Source of the DNA: Orlajensenia flava
GTDB lineage: Bacteria > Actinomycetota > Actinomycetes > Actinomycetales > Microbacteriaceae
DNA: 64,000 bases
Reading direction: 5' to 3'
Assembly: GCF_004801905.1 (NCBI RefSeq)
Contig: NZ_SSSN01000003.1
Coordinates: 868,001 to 932,000 of the forward strand
Shown here: positions 48,979 through 56,914 of the stretch, piece by piece
How positions within the stretch are numbered: position 1 is the stretch's first letter
How the letters are laid out: each line of letters begins with the position of its first letter
Translations under genes and position numbers: made by a program
The notes under the pieces: model-generated
Told to the model about the DNA's origin: nothing
Databases searched by the model: none
The model's input: the letters and a program-made list of their open reading frames with translations, nothing else

Positions 48979-50651
48979 CACATCCGCTCCGGGGCCGACA
49001 CTCCCAGCAGGTCCAGACCGTTGCGGATGACGACGCCCGTAGCGTCGTTGAGCCACAGCCGGGTGCGATGCACGTCGCCGACCGGCTCATCGCCGAGCGG
49101 AATGACGCGGCAGGTGTCGTACCACCGGTGATAGAGGCCGGCCACCTCCTCGAGGTACCGGGCGACGCGGTGGGGCTCGCGCAGTTCAGCGGCCTGGGCG
49201 ACGATGCGCGGGAACTCCTGCAGGGCGCCGAGCAGCGCAGACTCGGTCTCATGCTCGAGCAGCTCGGGGGCGAACACGCTGCGGTCCACGCCGGCGGCGA
49301 GCGCGTTGCGCGCGACCCCCGAGGTGCGGGCGTGCACGTACTGCACGTAGAAGACGGGGTTGTCGTTGGTGCGACGACGCAGGATCTCGGGGTCGATGGT
49401 GAGCGGCGAGTCCGCGGGGTAGCGGGCGAGTGTGTAGCGCAGCGCATCCGTCCCCAGCCATGCCTGCAGGTCGTCGAGCTCGATGATGTTGCCGGCGCGT
49501 TTGGAGAGCTTGGCGCCGTTGACGCTCACGAGCTGGCCGATCAGGATCTCGATGTCTTTCTCGGGGTCATCCCCCGCCGCGCCGGCGAGCGCGCGGAGGC
49601 GGTGCACGTAACCGTGGTGGTCGGCGCCGAGGAGGTAGATCTTGTGGTCGAAACCGCGGTCGCCCTTGTCGAGGTAGTAGGCGGCGTCAGCGGCGAAGTA
49701 GGTGTACACGCCGTTTCCGCGACGGATGACGCGATCCTTATCGTCTCCGAAGTCGGTGGTGCGGACCCAGACCGCGTCGTCGTCGTCGAAGACGTGGCCC
49801 TGGGCGCGCAGCCGCTCGACCGCCGTGTCAACGGCGGAGAGGCCATCAGGGCCCGGCTGCTGCAGGGCACGCTCACTCGCCCATACGTCGAAATGCACGT
49901 TGAAGCGATCGAGGGACGCCTCGATCTCAGCGAGCTGCAGCTCGTAGGCGATCTCGCGAGCCGTGTGCAGGGCGACGTCGTCGTCGAGCTCCAGCAGGCG
50001 CGGTTCGCGCTCGAGCACCCGCGCGGCGAGGTCGGCGATGTAGCTGCCGGGGTAGCCGCCCTCGGGGGTCGGTTCGCCCTTGGCCGCGGCGAGGACGGAA
50101 CGCCCGAAGGTATCCATCTGGTTGCCCGCGTCGTTGATGTAGTACTCGTTAGCGACGTCGGCGCCCGCAGCGCGGAGGACGCGGCTGATCGAGTCCCCCA
50201 GGGCCGCCCAGCGGGTGTGACCGATGTGGAGTGGACCGGTGGGGTTCGCCGAGACGAACTCGACGTTGATGCGTGGTCCGGCGAGCGAATCGGACCGGCC
50301 GTAGTCCGCCCCCGCCTCGACGATCGTCTTCGCGAGCGCGCCCGCCGCAGCCGCTTCGAGACGGATGTTGATGAAGCCGGGCCCGGCGACCTCGACGTCG
50401 GCGATGCCGTCGACCGAGCGGATGCCCTCCGCCAGCTCGGTCGCGAAATCGCGCGGGTTCACGCCGAGGCGCTTCGCGAACCGCATGGCCACGTTCGACG
50501 CCCAGTCTCCGTGATCGCGGTTGCGCGGACGCTCGAGCACGACATCCGTCACCGAGATCTCGCCGTCGAACTCGGCTCCCTCGCCGCGGCGTCGCTCGAC
50601 GAGCACGCTGAGCTGGTCGAAGAGGGCCTGGGAGAGTTCGAGCGGAGTCAC
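48978..50651 (-). CDS. argS: Arginyl-tRNA synthetase
   Basis: 557 residues, class I. N-terminal Add1 domain, PTGPLHIGHTRWAALGDS with the HIGH motif (about 136-141), KLSKRAGNII as the KMSKS-type loop, and the C-terminal DALR anticodon domain. GTG start at 50651; a TAGGAT ends 8 nt before it. The tRNA-Arg(CCG) gene lies 0.7 kb away on the other strand. Full length and intact. Confidence 0.97.
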   Translation of the reverse strand: MTPLELSQALFDQLSVLVERRRGEGAEFDGEISVTDVVLERPRNRDHGDWASNVAMRFAKRLGVNPRDFATELAEGIRSVDGIADVEVAGPGFINIRLEAAAAGALAKTIVEAGADYGRSDSLAGPRINVEFVSANPTGPLHIGHTRWAALGDSISRVLRAAGADVANEYYINDAGNQMDTFGRSVLAAAKGEPTPEGGYPGSYIADLAARVLEREPRLLELDDDVALHTAREIAYELQLAEIEASLDRFNVHFDVWASERALQQPGPDGLSAVDTAVERLRAQGHVFDDDDAVWVRTTDFGDDKDRVIRRGNGVYTYFAADAAYYLDKGDRGFDHKIYLLGADHHGYVHRLRALAGAAGDDPEKDIEILIGQLVSVNGAKLSKRAGNIIELDDLQAWLGTDALRYTLARYPADSPLTIDPEILRRRTNDNPVFYVQYVHARTSGVARNALAAGVDRSVFAPELLEHETESALLGALQEFPRIVAQAAELREPHRVARYLEEVAGLYHRWYDTCRVIPLGDEPVGDVHRTRLWLNDATGVVIRNGLDLLGVSAPERM

Positions 50652-50659
50652 GGTGCCCC

Positions 50660-50665
50660 ATCCTA
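50660..50665 (-). promoter_or_regulatory. -10 element, leaderless argS promoter
   Basis: TAGGAT ends 8 nt before the GTG. The gap GGGGCACC is G-rich, so a short leader with a ribosome binding site is also possible. Confidence 0.4.
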
Positions 50666-50711
50666 CCGGGGCTCGCCGGGGCGTCGGCCGGGAGCGGATG
50701 GGCCCGATTGG

Positions 50712-50717
50712 TAGGGT
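50712..50717 (+). promoter_or_regulatory. -10 element, leaderless lipoprotein promoter
   Basis: TAGGGT ends 7 nt before the ATG at 50725; no ribosome binding site. Divergent from the argS promoter. Confidence 0.45.
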
Positions 50718-50724
50718 TCTGCCC

Positions 50725-51330
50725 ATGCGCCGACGCCCCTACGCCCTCATCGTCCCCGCCGCCGTCGTGCTCCTGGCACTCGCCGGATGCACCCCTGGTA
50801 CGACCGGTCCGACGGCGACGAACATTCCCGGTGAGACCCTGACGCCACGACCCACGTCGACCAGTACGGCGACCGTTGCACCCACCTCGACGGCGGCACC
50901 GGGCACGCCCGTGACCGTCACCTGCGAACAGCTGCTGAGCCCGCAGGACATCTACGACTTCAACCCCAACTTCGGCGTCGCGCCGAACTACGCCCCGAAG
51001 GCCGGAACTCCGCAGAAGGCGGCGGTCGACGATGGCGGGATCGCGTGCGGTTGGTCCAACCAGACCAGCGGCGACCTGATCGAACTGGCCGTCTCCCACC
51101 CGTCTGCCGAGCACCTGACGGAGCTGCGGACGCAGGCGGCGGCATCCCTCAGCGCGGTACCCACCTACGGCACTCCCCCGGCGGTCGACGGATTCTTCGC
51201 TTCGAAGGATGGCGCCGGAAGCCTCCAGGTGTTCACCGACACGTACGCGCTGGTGGGGTCGTCCACCGCGTTCTTCGAGCCCGGTGACGCCGCCCAGCTG
51301 GTGCAGGCGGCGCTCTCGCACCTCTCCTGA
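50725..51330 (+). CDS. Lipoprotein of unknown function
   Basis: 201 residues. Type-II signal with lipobox LAGC (Cys22), then a Thr/Pro/Ser linker (about 23-62, TPRPTSTSTATVAPTST), and a C-terminal globular domain with cysteines at CEQLL and ACGWSN that may pair. No family recognised with confidence; the domain with a single conserved-looking CGWSNQTSGDLIELAV segment resembles small DUF3558-like actinobacterial lipoproteins. Start fixed by a leaderless promoter. Confidence 0.8.
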   Translation: MRRRPYALIVPAAVVLLALAGCTPGTTGPTATNIPGETLTPRPTSTSTATVAPTSTAAPGTPVTVTCEQLLSPQDIYDFNPNFGVAPNYAPKAGTPQKAAVDDGGIACGWSNQTSGDLIELAVSHPSAEHLTELRTQAAASLSAVPTYGTPPAVDGFFASKDGAGSLQVFTDTYALVGSSTAFFEPGDAAQLVQAALSHLS

Positions 51331-51374
51331 CGGCGTCTGTCGGCTCCCGTGCGATGGGGTAGTCTCGACACCGC

Positions 51375-51447
51375 GCCTCCGTAGCTCAGGGGATAGAGCG
51401 CCGGTTTCCGGTACCGAAGGTCGGGGGTTCGAATCCCTCCGGGGGCA
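51375..51447 (+). tRNA. tRNA-Arg (anticodon CCG)
   Basis: 73 nt without encoded CCA. All arms fold: acceptor GCCTCCG with CGGGGGC, D stem GCTC/GAGC, anticodon arm with loop TTCCGGT (CCG at positions 34-36), T arm with TTCGAAT. The base pair at 27-43 is a C-A mismatch. It reads CGG codons. TAGTCT at 51360-51365 is a plausible -10 just upstream. Confidence 0.95.
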
Positions 51448-51503
51448 CACTTTTCTGATCATCGCCGTGCGCGGGCACTGCTCGGCTCCTCGCGCGGTCA
51501 GGA

Positions 51504-51530
51504 CCCTGTTCTGCTGTGAGCAGAACAGGG
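51504..51530. promoter_or_regulatory. Perfect 12-bp inverted repeat upstream of ClgR-like gene
   Basis: Arms CCCTGTTCTGCT and AGCAGAACAGGG with a GTG spacer. It lies 57 bp downstream of the tRNA and about 32 bp before a TAGTGT -10 candidate (51563-51568). There is no T-tract, so it is either a weak tRNA terminator or a dyad binding site next to the regulator gene. Confidence 0.6.
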
Positions 51531-51594
51531 GGTTCTCGCCTGTCCGCAGGTCCCGGTGCTGGCTAGTGTCATCCTCAGACGAGAGGAGCGACGG

Positions 51595-51924
51595 ATGCTG
51601 CTGCGCGACGCGATCGGCGGGGTTCTGCGACAGGCCCGCGAACGCCAGGGCAAGACTTTGACCGATGTCGCCGGCGATGGCCGACTCTCCGTGCCGTACC
51701 TCTCGGAGATCGAGCGCGGACGCAAGGAGGCGTCGTCGGAGGTGATCGCGTCGGTGTGCATCGCTCTCGGCATGGATCAGTCCGAACTCCTCCTACGGGC
51801 GAGTACGCTCCTGCAAGCGCCCCGGCCGGTTCTCGACCTCACTCCGCGCATACGCGAGAGCTCGTCCGTGCTCGAGATCGCTTCGATCGGCACCGACTCC
51901 GCCCGGGTCGCGCTCGCTGCCTGA
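51595..51924 (+). CDS. XRE-family regulator, ClgR-like
   Basis: 109 residues. A helix-turn-helix domain in residues about 3-66: MLLRDAIGGVLRQARERQGKTLTDVAGDGRLSVPYLSEIERGRKEASSEVIASVC. The VPYLSEIERGRKEASSE stretch is the hallmark of the ClgR group, which activates clp protease and other stress genes in actinobacteria. The C-terminal tail after residue 75 is short and variable. Start at 51595 follows GAGAGGAG. A perfect dyad lies upstream and may be its own site. Confidence 0.88.
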   Translation: MLLRDAIGGVLRQARERQGKTLTDVAGDGRLSVPYLSEIERGRKEASSEVIASVCIALGMDQSELLLRASTLLQAPRPVLDLTPRIRESSSVLEIASIGTDSARVALAA

Positions 51925-51986
51925 GTCTCCTGGCTCACGCGCATCGTCGCTGTGCCGACGCCCGACCTCATCGTTCTCACAACATC

Positions 51987-52002
51987 GGTAACGATCGTGT
52001 TT
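51987..52002. promoter_or_regulatory. Possible LacI-type operator remnant
   Basis: ACGATCGT palindrome in the context ggtaACGATCGTgttt, resembling LacI-family sugar operators. It sits just upstream of the truncated glycosidase and kinase remnants, as expected of an ancestral sugar-operon promoter. Weak evidence; short palindromes are frequent. Confidence 0.3.
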
Positions 52003-52021
52003 CCACTCTTTCTATAAATGC

Positions 52022-52294
52022 CCCGACGACCACGTCATCGAGGTGCCAGCGGTCGTACGGGCGGGCGGGCTGGAGCCTCTGCCGGTCCCGGCGCTTCCCG
52101 ACGACATGACCGGGCTCATCTCGGCCGTCGCGGGCTACGAGCGACTGGCACTCGACGCCGCCGTCCATGGCGGTCGCGACCGAATGCTGCGGGCGATGCT
52201 CGCGCATCCGCTCGTCGGCCAGGTCGACCGGGCCGAGAAGCTGACCGACCTGCTGATGGCCGGCAACCGACGGCATCTCGCGTGGGCGCGGTGA
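52022..52294 (+). pseudogene. Remnant of GH4 6-phospho-beta-glucosidase (C-terminus)
   Basis: About 90 in-frame codons beginning PDDHVIEVPAVV and continuing through SAVAGYERLALDAAVHGGRDRMLRAMLAHPLVGQVDRAEKLTDLLM. This is the C-terminal part of family-4 6-phospho-beta-glucosidases: the EVPAVV strand and the ERLALDAA...ALxHPLV helix. The N-terminal NAD domain and catalytic residues are absent; the sequence upstream is intergenic. Its stop overlaps the GTG of the following kinase remnant, so the old operon coupling is preserved. Not functional as an enzyme. Confidence 0.75.
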
Positions 52295-52609
52295 CCCAGG
52301 CGGTCGTGGCGCTCGATGGCGGCGGATCCACGACCCCCGCGGTGCTGCTGGATCTCGACGGGCGCGAGCTGCGACGCGCTGAGGCTGCATCGGCGAGCCC
52401 GCGGCGGTGGGGTCGTCGCGGCACGGCATCCGCTGCTGCTGGAGCGGATCGGGTCGGGCCTCCGCGCGTCTGCGCCGCTCGCCGAGCTGACGCTCGTGAC
52501 CGAGCCGCCGGTCTCGGGCGCCATCGCGCTCGCGCTCGCGCACGTGCGGCGGGAGCGCCGCTGGTCTCCTGACGGCATACTGATGTCATGGCGGCGACGT
52601 TCGTGGTGA
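52291..52609 (+). pseudogene. Remnant of BadF/BadG-type sugar kinase, internal deletion and frameshift
   Basis: The first about 35 codons (VTQAVVALDGGGSTTPAVLLDLDGRELRRAEA) match the phosphate-1 region of N-acetylglucosamine-kinase-type BadF/BadG ATPases. The sequence then jumps, in the +1 frame, to GGGVVAARHPLLLERIGSGLRASAP...EPPVSGAIALALAHV, which is the family C-terminus. Most of the roughly 300-residue protein is missing, with the join near 52395-52410. Together with the GH4 remnant it records loss of a sugar-catabolic operon. It overlaps the start of the arginase-family gene. Confidence 0.75.
52576..52581 (+). promoter_or_regulatory. -10 element, leaderless arginase-family promoter
   Basis: CATACT ends 6 nt before the ATG at 52588; it lies within the kinase remnant. 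Confidence 0.35.
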
Positions 52610-53409
52610 TCCCCCAGTGGCAGGGTTCGGTGTCGGCTCGCGCCATGCGGCTCGCGGACGGGGCGGACGCCATCCGGGGTGACCTGCCCGCATCCGCCAC
52701 CCGTGTCGTCGAGGTGCCCGTCGGGGCCGGCGAGGCGCTCGGAACGGGCGTCCATCGCTACTCGTCGCTGTTGCGCGTCGCCGAGCACGCCCGCGAGGAG
52801 CTCGCTGCGGTCGCAGGACAGGCGGTCGTGATCGGCGGGGACTGCGCGGTCACGCTGCCCGCCATCGAGCGGGCGCTGGCGACGGATGCGGACACGACCG
52901 TGCTGTGGTTCGACGCCCACCCCGACCTCAACACCGCCGAGACCAGTCCATCAGGGGCGTTCGGAGGCATGGTGCTGCGCGCGCTGCTGGGCGATGGGCC
53001 TGAGGATCTCGTGCCGTTGACCCCGCTCTCCCCCGCGCGCGTGGTGCTGTGCGGCGTTCGGGACATCGACCCCGGCGAGGAGGAGTACCTCCAGAACGCC
53101 GGCATCACCCTGCTCGACGTCGACCAACTGACCGATGCCGACGCGCTCTTGGCCGCACTCGGAGACACGTCGAGCGTCTACCTGCACATCGATCTTGACG
53201 TGCTCGACCCCGCTACCATCGCGGGCCTCGACTACCCGATGCCGTTCGGCCTGTCGGTCGAGTCGCTCACGGCGCTGATCGCGGCGGTCAAGGGACGAGC
53301 ATCCGTTCTCGGCGCCACCATCGCCGGCTTCGCACCGGCCTCTCCCGCCGACGCTGCAGACGACCTGCCGAGCATCCTCCGCATCATCGGTGCCATCACG
53401 CGCGGCTGA
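52588..53409 (+). CDS. Arginase/agmatinase-superfamily protein
   Basis: 273 residues of the ureohydrolase fold. Manganese-site motifs: VVIGGDCAVTL (GGDH of arginases, with Cys for His), LWFDAHPDLN (DAHxD) and YLHIDLDVLDP (DxDxxDP). The Asp ligands are all kept. The GGDC form recurs in actinobacterial family members, so this is probably an active but divergent ureohydrolase; the substrate is unknown. A leaderless promoter precedes it. It is followed after 60 bp by a flavoprotein gene. Confidence 0.85.
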   Translation: MAATFVVIPQWQGSVSARAMRLADGADAIRGDLPASATRVVEVPVGAGEALGTGVHRYSSLLRVAEHAREELAAVAGQAVVIGGDCAVTLPAIERALATDADTTVLWFDAHPDLNTAETSPSGAFGGMVLRALLGDGPEDLVPLTPLSPARVVLCGVRDIDPGEEEYLQNAGITLLDVDQLTDADALLAALGDTSSVYLHIDLDVLDPATIAGLDYPMPFGLSVESLTALIAAVKGRASVLGATIAGFAPASPADAADDLPSILRIIGAITRG

Positions 53410-53456
53410 GACACCTCCGAGTGGTCAAGCCCTGCTGATGACGGACGCCCCGGCCG

Positions 53457-53462
53457 TAGGCT
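53457..53462 (+). promoter_or_regulatory. -10 element, leaderless flavoprotein promoter
   Basis: TAGGCT ends 7 nt before the ATG at 53470. Confidence 0.5.
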
Positions 53463-53469
53463 CAAAGGC

Positions 53470-54912
53470 ATGCAGACATACGACGTGATCGTGATCGGAG
53501 CAGGACCCGTCGGCGAGAACGTCGCCGATCGAGCGCAGGCAGGCGGCCTGTCGGTCGTGGTCGTCGAGTCGGAACTCGTCGGCGGTGAGTGCTCGTACTG
53601 GGCGTGCATGCCGTCCAAGGCGATCCTCCGACCGGGCGCAGCACGCAGCGCCGCTCAGCGGGTCGCCGGAGCGGCGGAGGCCGTCACGGGCGAACTCGAT
53701 GTCGAGGCCGTCCTGAAGAGGCGCGACTCGTTCGTGCACGACTGGGACGACTCCAGCCAGGTCGAGTGGTTGGACGGCATCGGGGTCGACTTCCTGCGCG
53801 GGCACGGTCGCATCACCGGTCCTCGCCGCGTCAGCGTGACGGCTCCCGATGGCGCTGTCACCGAACTGGAGGCGAACCAGGCGGTGGTCGTGAGCACCGG
53901 ATCCGCCGCCGTCCTGCCCGATATCCCCGGCCTGGCCGATGTCGAACCGTGGACCAGCAGGGAGGCGACCGGGGCGAGCACCATCCCCCGTCGACTCGCC
54001 GTGCTCGGCGGCGGTGTCGTCGGAAGCGAGATGGCGACGGCGTACCTCTCCTTCGGCACCGAGGTGACGCTCATCTCGCGCACCTCTCTGCTCGGGCGGA
54101 TGGAGCCGTTCGTGAGCGACGCGGTGGTCGCCTCCCTGCGTGAGGGCGGTGCGACCGTGATGTTGGGCCGCTCGCTGGCGCACGCGGAACGCAATGAGGC
54201 CGGTGAGGTCGTGCTCACTCTCGACGACGACTCGGTCGTCGTGGCGGATGAGGTGTTGGTCGCGATCGGCCGACGACCGCGCACCGAGGACCTGGGGCTG
54301 GAGACGGTCGGCCTCAAACCCGGCAGCTGGCTGGAGGTGGACGAGACGCTGCGCGTGCAGAGCGGCGGACATCCGTTGCTGGATGGCGGCTGGCTCTACG
54401 CGACCGGCGACGTCAACCACCGCGCCCTCCTCACCCATCAGGGCAAATACCAGGCCCGGGCCGCGGGCGACGTCATCGTCGCGCGGGCGAAGAGCGACAC
54501 GGTGCACAGCGGCGAGTGGGGCATGCACGCCGCCACGGCCGACCACAAGGCCGTCACCCAGGTGACATTCACGGATCCGGAGGTCGCATCCGTCGGCATC
54601 ACCGCCGCCGAGGCCGAGGAGGCCGGACTCAACCACCGCGTTCTCGATTACGACCTGGCCAGCGTCGCCGGCTCCTCGCTGCACGCCGACGGCTACGCCG
54701 GTCATGTGCGTGCGATCGTCGACGAGGACCGGCAGGTCATCGTCGGCATGACGCTCGTCGGACAGGATGTCGGCGAGATGCTGCAGTCGGCGACCATCGC
54801 GATCGTCGGCGAGGTGCCGATGGAGCGTCTCTGGCATGCCGTGCCGGCCTATCCGACCATCAGCGAGTTCTGGCTGCGTCTGCTCGAGACCTACGGCCGC
54901 CCGCAGGCGTAG
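53470..54912 (+). CDS. Pyridine nucleotide-disulfide oxidoreductase (class I)
   Basis: 480 residues. FAD motif VIVIGAGPVGENVA, redox disulfide in GGECSYWACMPSKA (CX4C), NAD(P) motif VLGGGVVGSEMATAYLSFG, the second FAD contact LYATGDVNHRAL, and a dimerisation domain. It differs from lipoamide dehydrogenases: the disulfide loop is CSYWAC instead of CLNVGC, and the C-terminal catalytic HPT reads YPT, a Tyr at the place used in mercuric-reductase-type enzymes. No mercury domain is present. It probably reduces a low-molecular-weight disulfide or quinone; the substrate is unknown. The next gene starts directly after its stop. Confidence 0.9.
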   Translation: MQTYDVIVIGAGPVGENVADRAQAGGLSVVVVESELVGGECSYWACMPSKAILRPGAARSAAQRVAGAAEAVTGELDVEAVLKRRDSFVHDWDDSSQVEWLDGIGVDFLRGHGRITGPRRVSVTAPDGAVTELEANQAVVVSTGSAAVLPDIPGLADVEPWTSREATGASTIPRRLAVLGGGVVGSEMATAYLSFGTEVTLISRTSLLGRMEPFVSDAVVASLREGGATVMLGRSLAHAERNEAGEVVLTLDDDSVVVADEVLVAIGRRPRTEDLGLETVGLKPGSWLEVDETLRVQSGGHPLLDGGWLYATGDVNHRALLTHQGKYQARAAGDVIVARAKSDTVHSGEWGMHAATADHKAVTQVTFTDPEVASVGITAAEAEEAGLNHRVLDYDLASVAGSSLHADGYAGHVRAIVDEDRQVIVGMTLVGQDVGEMLQSATIAIVGEVPMERLWHAVPAYPTISEFWLRLLETYGRPQA

Positions 54913-55272
54913 ATGCGTTCTCTTCTGCTGGATTCGCCCATCAGTCGGCTCGGCTACCTGTGGGGGACGACGGTCGGGTTCACCTGGGGTTTCATCTGGA
55001 GCGCTGGGCGGGTCGAACGCCGCGGTGGACTCTGGGTGTTCCGCGGGATGCCGAACTGGACGTTCGGCCGCGGCGGCGTCTGCGTCGGCGGCTGTTATCT
55101 CACCCACGACAACGTCAGCGACACCGTGCTCGAGCACGAGGCCGTTCACCAGCAGCAGTGGCGGCGCTACGGGTTTCTGATGCCGTGGCTGTACGCGATG
55201 GCCGGGCGGGATCCGCTGAAGAACCGGTTCGAGATCGAAGCGGGTCTGGAGAAGGGCGGATACCTCCGCTGA
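54913..55272 (+). CDS. Small HExxH protein, unknown function
   Basis: 119 residues; the ATG immediately follows the stop of the flavoprotein gene. It contains TVLEHEAVHQQQWRRYG (HExxH, residues about 74-78, then HxxQW), suggesting a metal site, and a cluster of aromatic residues. A cysteine pair (VCVGGCYLTH) precedes the motif. It has a hydrophobic stretch around GFLMPWLYAMAG. Homologues in related actinobacteria are annotated as Fe-S oxidoreductase without motif support; I see no Fe-S cluster motif. Coupling to the disulfide reductase hints at a redox-linked job; inference. Confidence 0.75.
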   Translation: MRSLLLDSPISRLGYLWGTTVGFTWGFIWSAGRVERRGGLWVFRGMPNWTFGRGGVCVGGCYLTHDNVSDTVLEHEAVHQQQWRRYGFLMPWLYAMAGRDPLKNRFEIEAGLEKGGYLR

Positions 55273-55288
55273 GCCGGGGCGCCCGGTC

Positions 55289-56617
55289 TCAGAAGGGTGG
55301 GCCGTCGCGGTTGTAGCCGTCGCTGTCGTACCCGCTCGAATCACCATCGGGTCGGTCCCGGCCTAGTCCGTCGCTGTCGTACCCGGTTGGCGTCGTCACC
55401 CGGATACCTCCGTGTGGTCTGGCGGCGAAGGTGATGCCCGTCATGGATTTCAACCGGTGCAGCCGGGGCTTCAGCGGCAGGAGGTTCTCGATCTCGGTCA
55501 TCCCGCCGTGCTGTCTCTCATGAACGTGGTCGATCTCGGCATCGATGGAGACGAAGTCGGTCGCGTCGGGATCGAGTCCGTAGCGAAGGGTGAGCCAGTC
55601 CCGCTGAACCTTGTTGGGACGGTAGGTGTTTCGGTCGATGGTGAGTCGAGCGGGACGGATGGGGTCGCGGTAGAGACGACCGAACGACGGGCAGTCTCGG
55701 AGAGACTTTCCGGCACCGGCCGGGTCGACCAGTCCGAAGCCTTGTAAGTCGCCGGTTCCGTCAGGATTGACGAGCAGGTACGGCCGCACGATCGCCGCCG
55801 TGGGAGTTCCGTCTCCCGCGAGCCAGGCGACGGCGGCGTCCGCCTTGAGTTGAGCCTTGGTTCTACTCTGCCCCGGCTCATTCCCCATGCGCACCGCGGT
55901 GCGACTGAGGCGAGCATCTATGCGCACCGCGTCGACGGCGGCGATATACAGATGCATCCACGCCATGGCGTCGGGAGTCGGTTCGACCTCGATTCTTCGC
56001 GCGTCGAGGGCCCGATCGTGGCGCGCCTGGAGCGGCTCGGTCGCAAGCTTCCCAGCCAAGGCGAGCGCCGCCCGGCGGAATGCGCCCGGTGCCATCCGTC
56101 CAGCGGCATCGGCCAGTTCGGAGTCGTAGCGGGCGAGGCCCGATGGGTCGGTCACCGCACTGGCGGCTTCGACGGCCGTTCTCACCTGCACGTACGGAGC
56201 GACCCCGGCGAGGAAACGATCCCGAAGCAGTGGCATCGCCGCATCGAGCGTTTCCGCCACGTGCTGGTGGCGCCTGACCGTCTGTTCGGACAGGTGTAAT
56301 CGAACTGCGAGGTCGAACACGGCGCCCCGCTCGCTGAAGTTCACGGCGTCGCTGTCCCGAACCTTGGCGCCCGGGCGATGCGGCACGTAGATCTCGGGAT
56401 GAGCCCGTGCGATCGCGAGCGTATCGCCCACCGCCATAACGAGAAGGGCTTCCTCGCGATTCGCGGCCCATTGCCGCGACTCGGCAACGCTCAGCGTGCG
56501 TTGAATTCCATCCATCGCCCGGTCTTCGCTGGAGTTCGACTCCAAATCGAGGTCGCTGTGCAGGATGTCGGCCTCGTCAATGAGGTCGTCCATCCTGTCC
56601 GCGAACCCGATCTCCAT
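55289..56617 (-). CDS. DUF222/HNH endonuclease-like protein
   Basis: 442 residues. N-terminal DUF222 helical region, then an HNH module AEIDHVHERQHGGMTEIENLLPLKPRLHRLKS (about 365-398) with the D-H...N...H order. The C-terminal tail is low-complexity with GYDSDG repeats; an 18-bp DNA repeat (55317-55334 and 55368-55385) encodes part of it. Such proteins are multi-copy in Microbacteriaceae; the target is unknown. Start at 56617 with TAGTGT 6 nt upstream. Confidence 0.88.
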   Translation of the reverse strand: MEIGFADRMDDLIDEADILHSDLDLESNSSEDRAMDGIQRTLSVAESRQWAANREEALLVMAVGDTLAIARAHPEIYVPHRPGAKVRDSDAVNFSERGAVFDLAVRLHLSEQTVRRHQHVAETLDAAMPLLRDRFLAGVAPYVQVRTAVEAASAVTDPSGLARYDSELADAAGRMAPGAFRRAALALAGKLATEPLQARHDRALDARRIEVEPTPDAMAWMHLYIAAVDAVRIDARLSRTAVRMGNEPGQSRTKAQLKADAAVAWLAGDGTPTAAIVRPYLLVNPDGTGDLQGFGLVDPAGAGKSLRDCPSFGRLYRDPIRPARLTIDRNTYRPNKVQRDWLTLRYGLDPDATDFVSIDAEIDHVHERQHGGMTEIENLLPLKPRLHRLKSMTGITFAARPHGGIRVTTPTGYDSDGLGRDRPDGDSSGYDSDGYNRDGPPF

Positions 56618-56623
56618 GCTTCG

Positions 56624-56629
56624 ACACTA
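56624..56629 (-). promoter_or_regulatory. -10 element, leaderless DUF222/HNH promoter
   Basis: TAGTGT ends 6 nt before the ATG at 56617. Confidence 0.4.
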
Positions 56630-56709
56630 CGGACACCCACCGACATTGACTCGGCCGCCGATACACCGTCCGGTCAGGAGACCTTGGACAGTGGAACGGG
56701 CCGCGGCTA

Positions 56710-56895
56710 TCAGTCCTCTCGGACTTCGTCGGGCAACTCCGCGGGATCGAGGATTACCCTCCCGGGTGGCGCCGAGTGGAACGGCAAGGGCTCTGCCAGG
56801 CTGCCGGTCAAGCGGAGCTGGCCGACGTTGCGAAAAGCGTCGGCGGCGCTCGACGCGTCACCGCGTCCGTAGACGAGGTGACGGATGCGTCTCAT
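56710..56895 (-). CDS. Small ORF downstream of histidine kinase, uncertain
   Basis: 61 codons, MRRIRHLVYGRGDASSAADAFRNVGQ... ending LDPAELPDEVRED. Codon third positions are mostly G or C, and the composition is protein-like, but no ribosome binding site or relative is recognised. It starts 20 bp after the kinase stop and would fill an otherwise empty 300-bp gap before the HNH promoter. Could be a non-coding read-through region. Confidence 0.35.
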   Translation of the reverse strand: MRRIRHLVYGRGDASSAADAFRNVGQLRLTGSLAEPLPFHSAPPGRVILDPAELPDEVRED

Positions 56896-56914
56896 CAACG
56901 ACACGCGGCTGACG

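Noticed and set aside
52018..52572. Single 184-codon frame across the sugar-operon remnant
   Set aside because: Only part of it matches the kinase N-terminus; the remainder is out of frame with the GH4 and kinase homology.
55289..56617. DUF222/HNH gene as a mobile intron or transposon
   Set aside because: No flanking repeats, intron structure or partner genes; such genes are chromosomal families in Microbacteriaceae.
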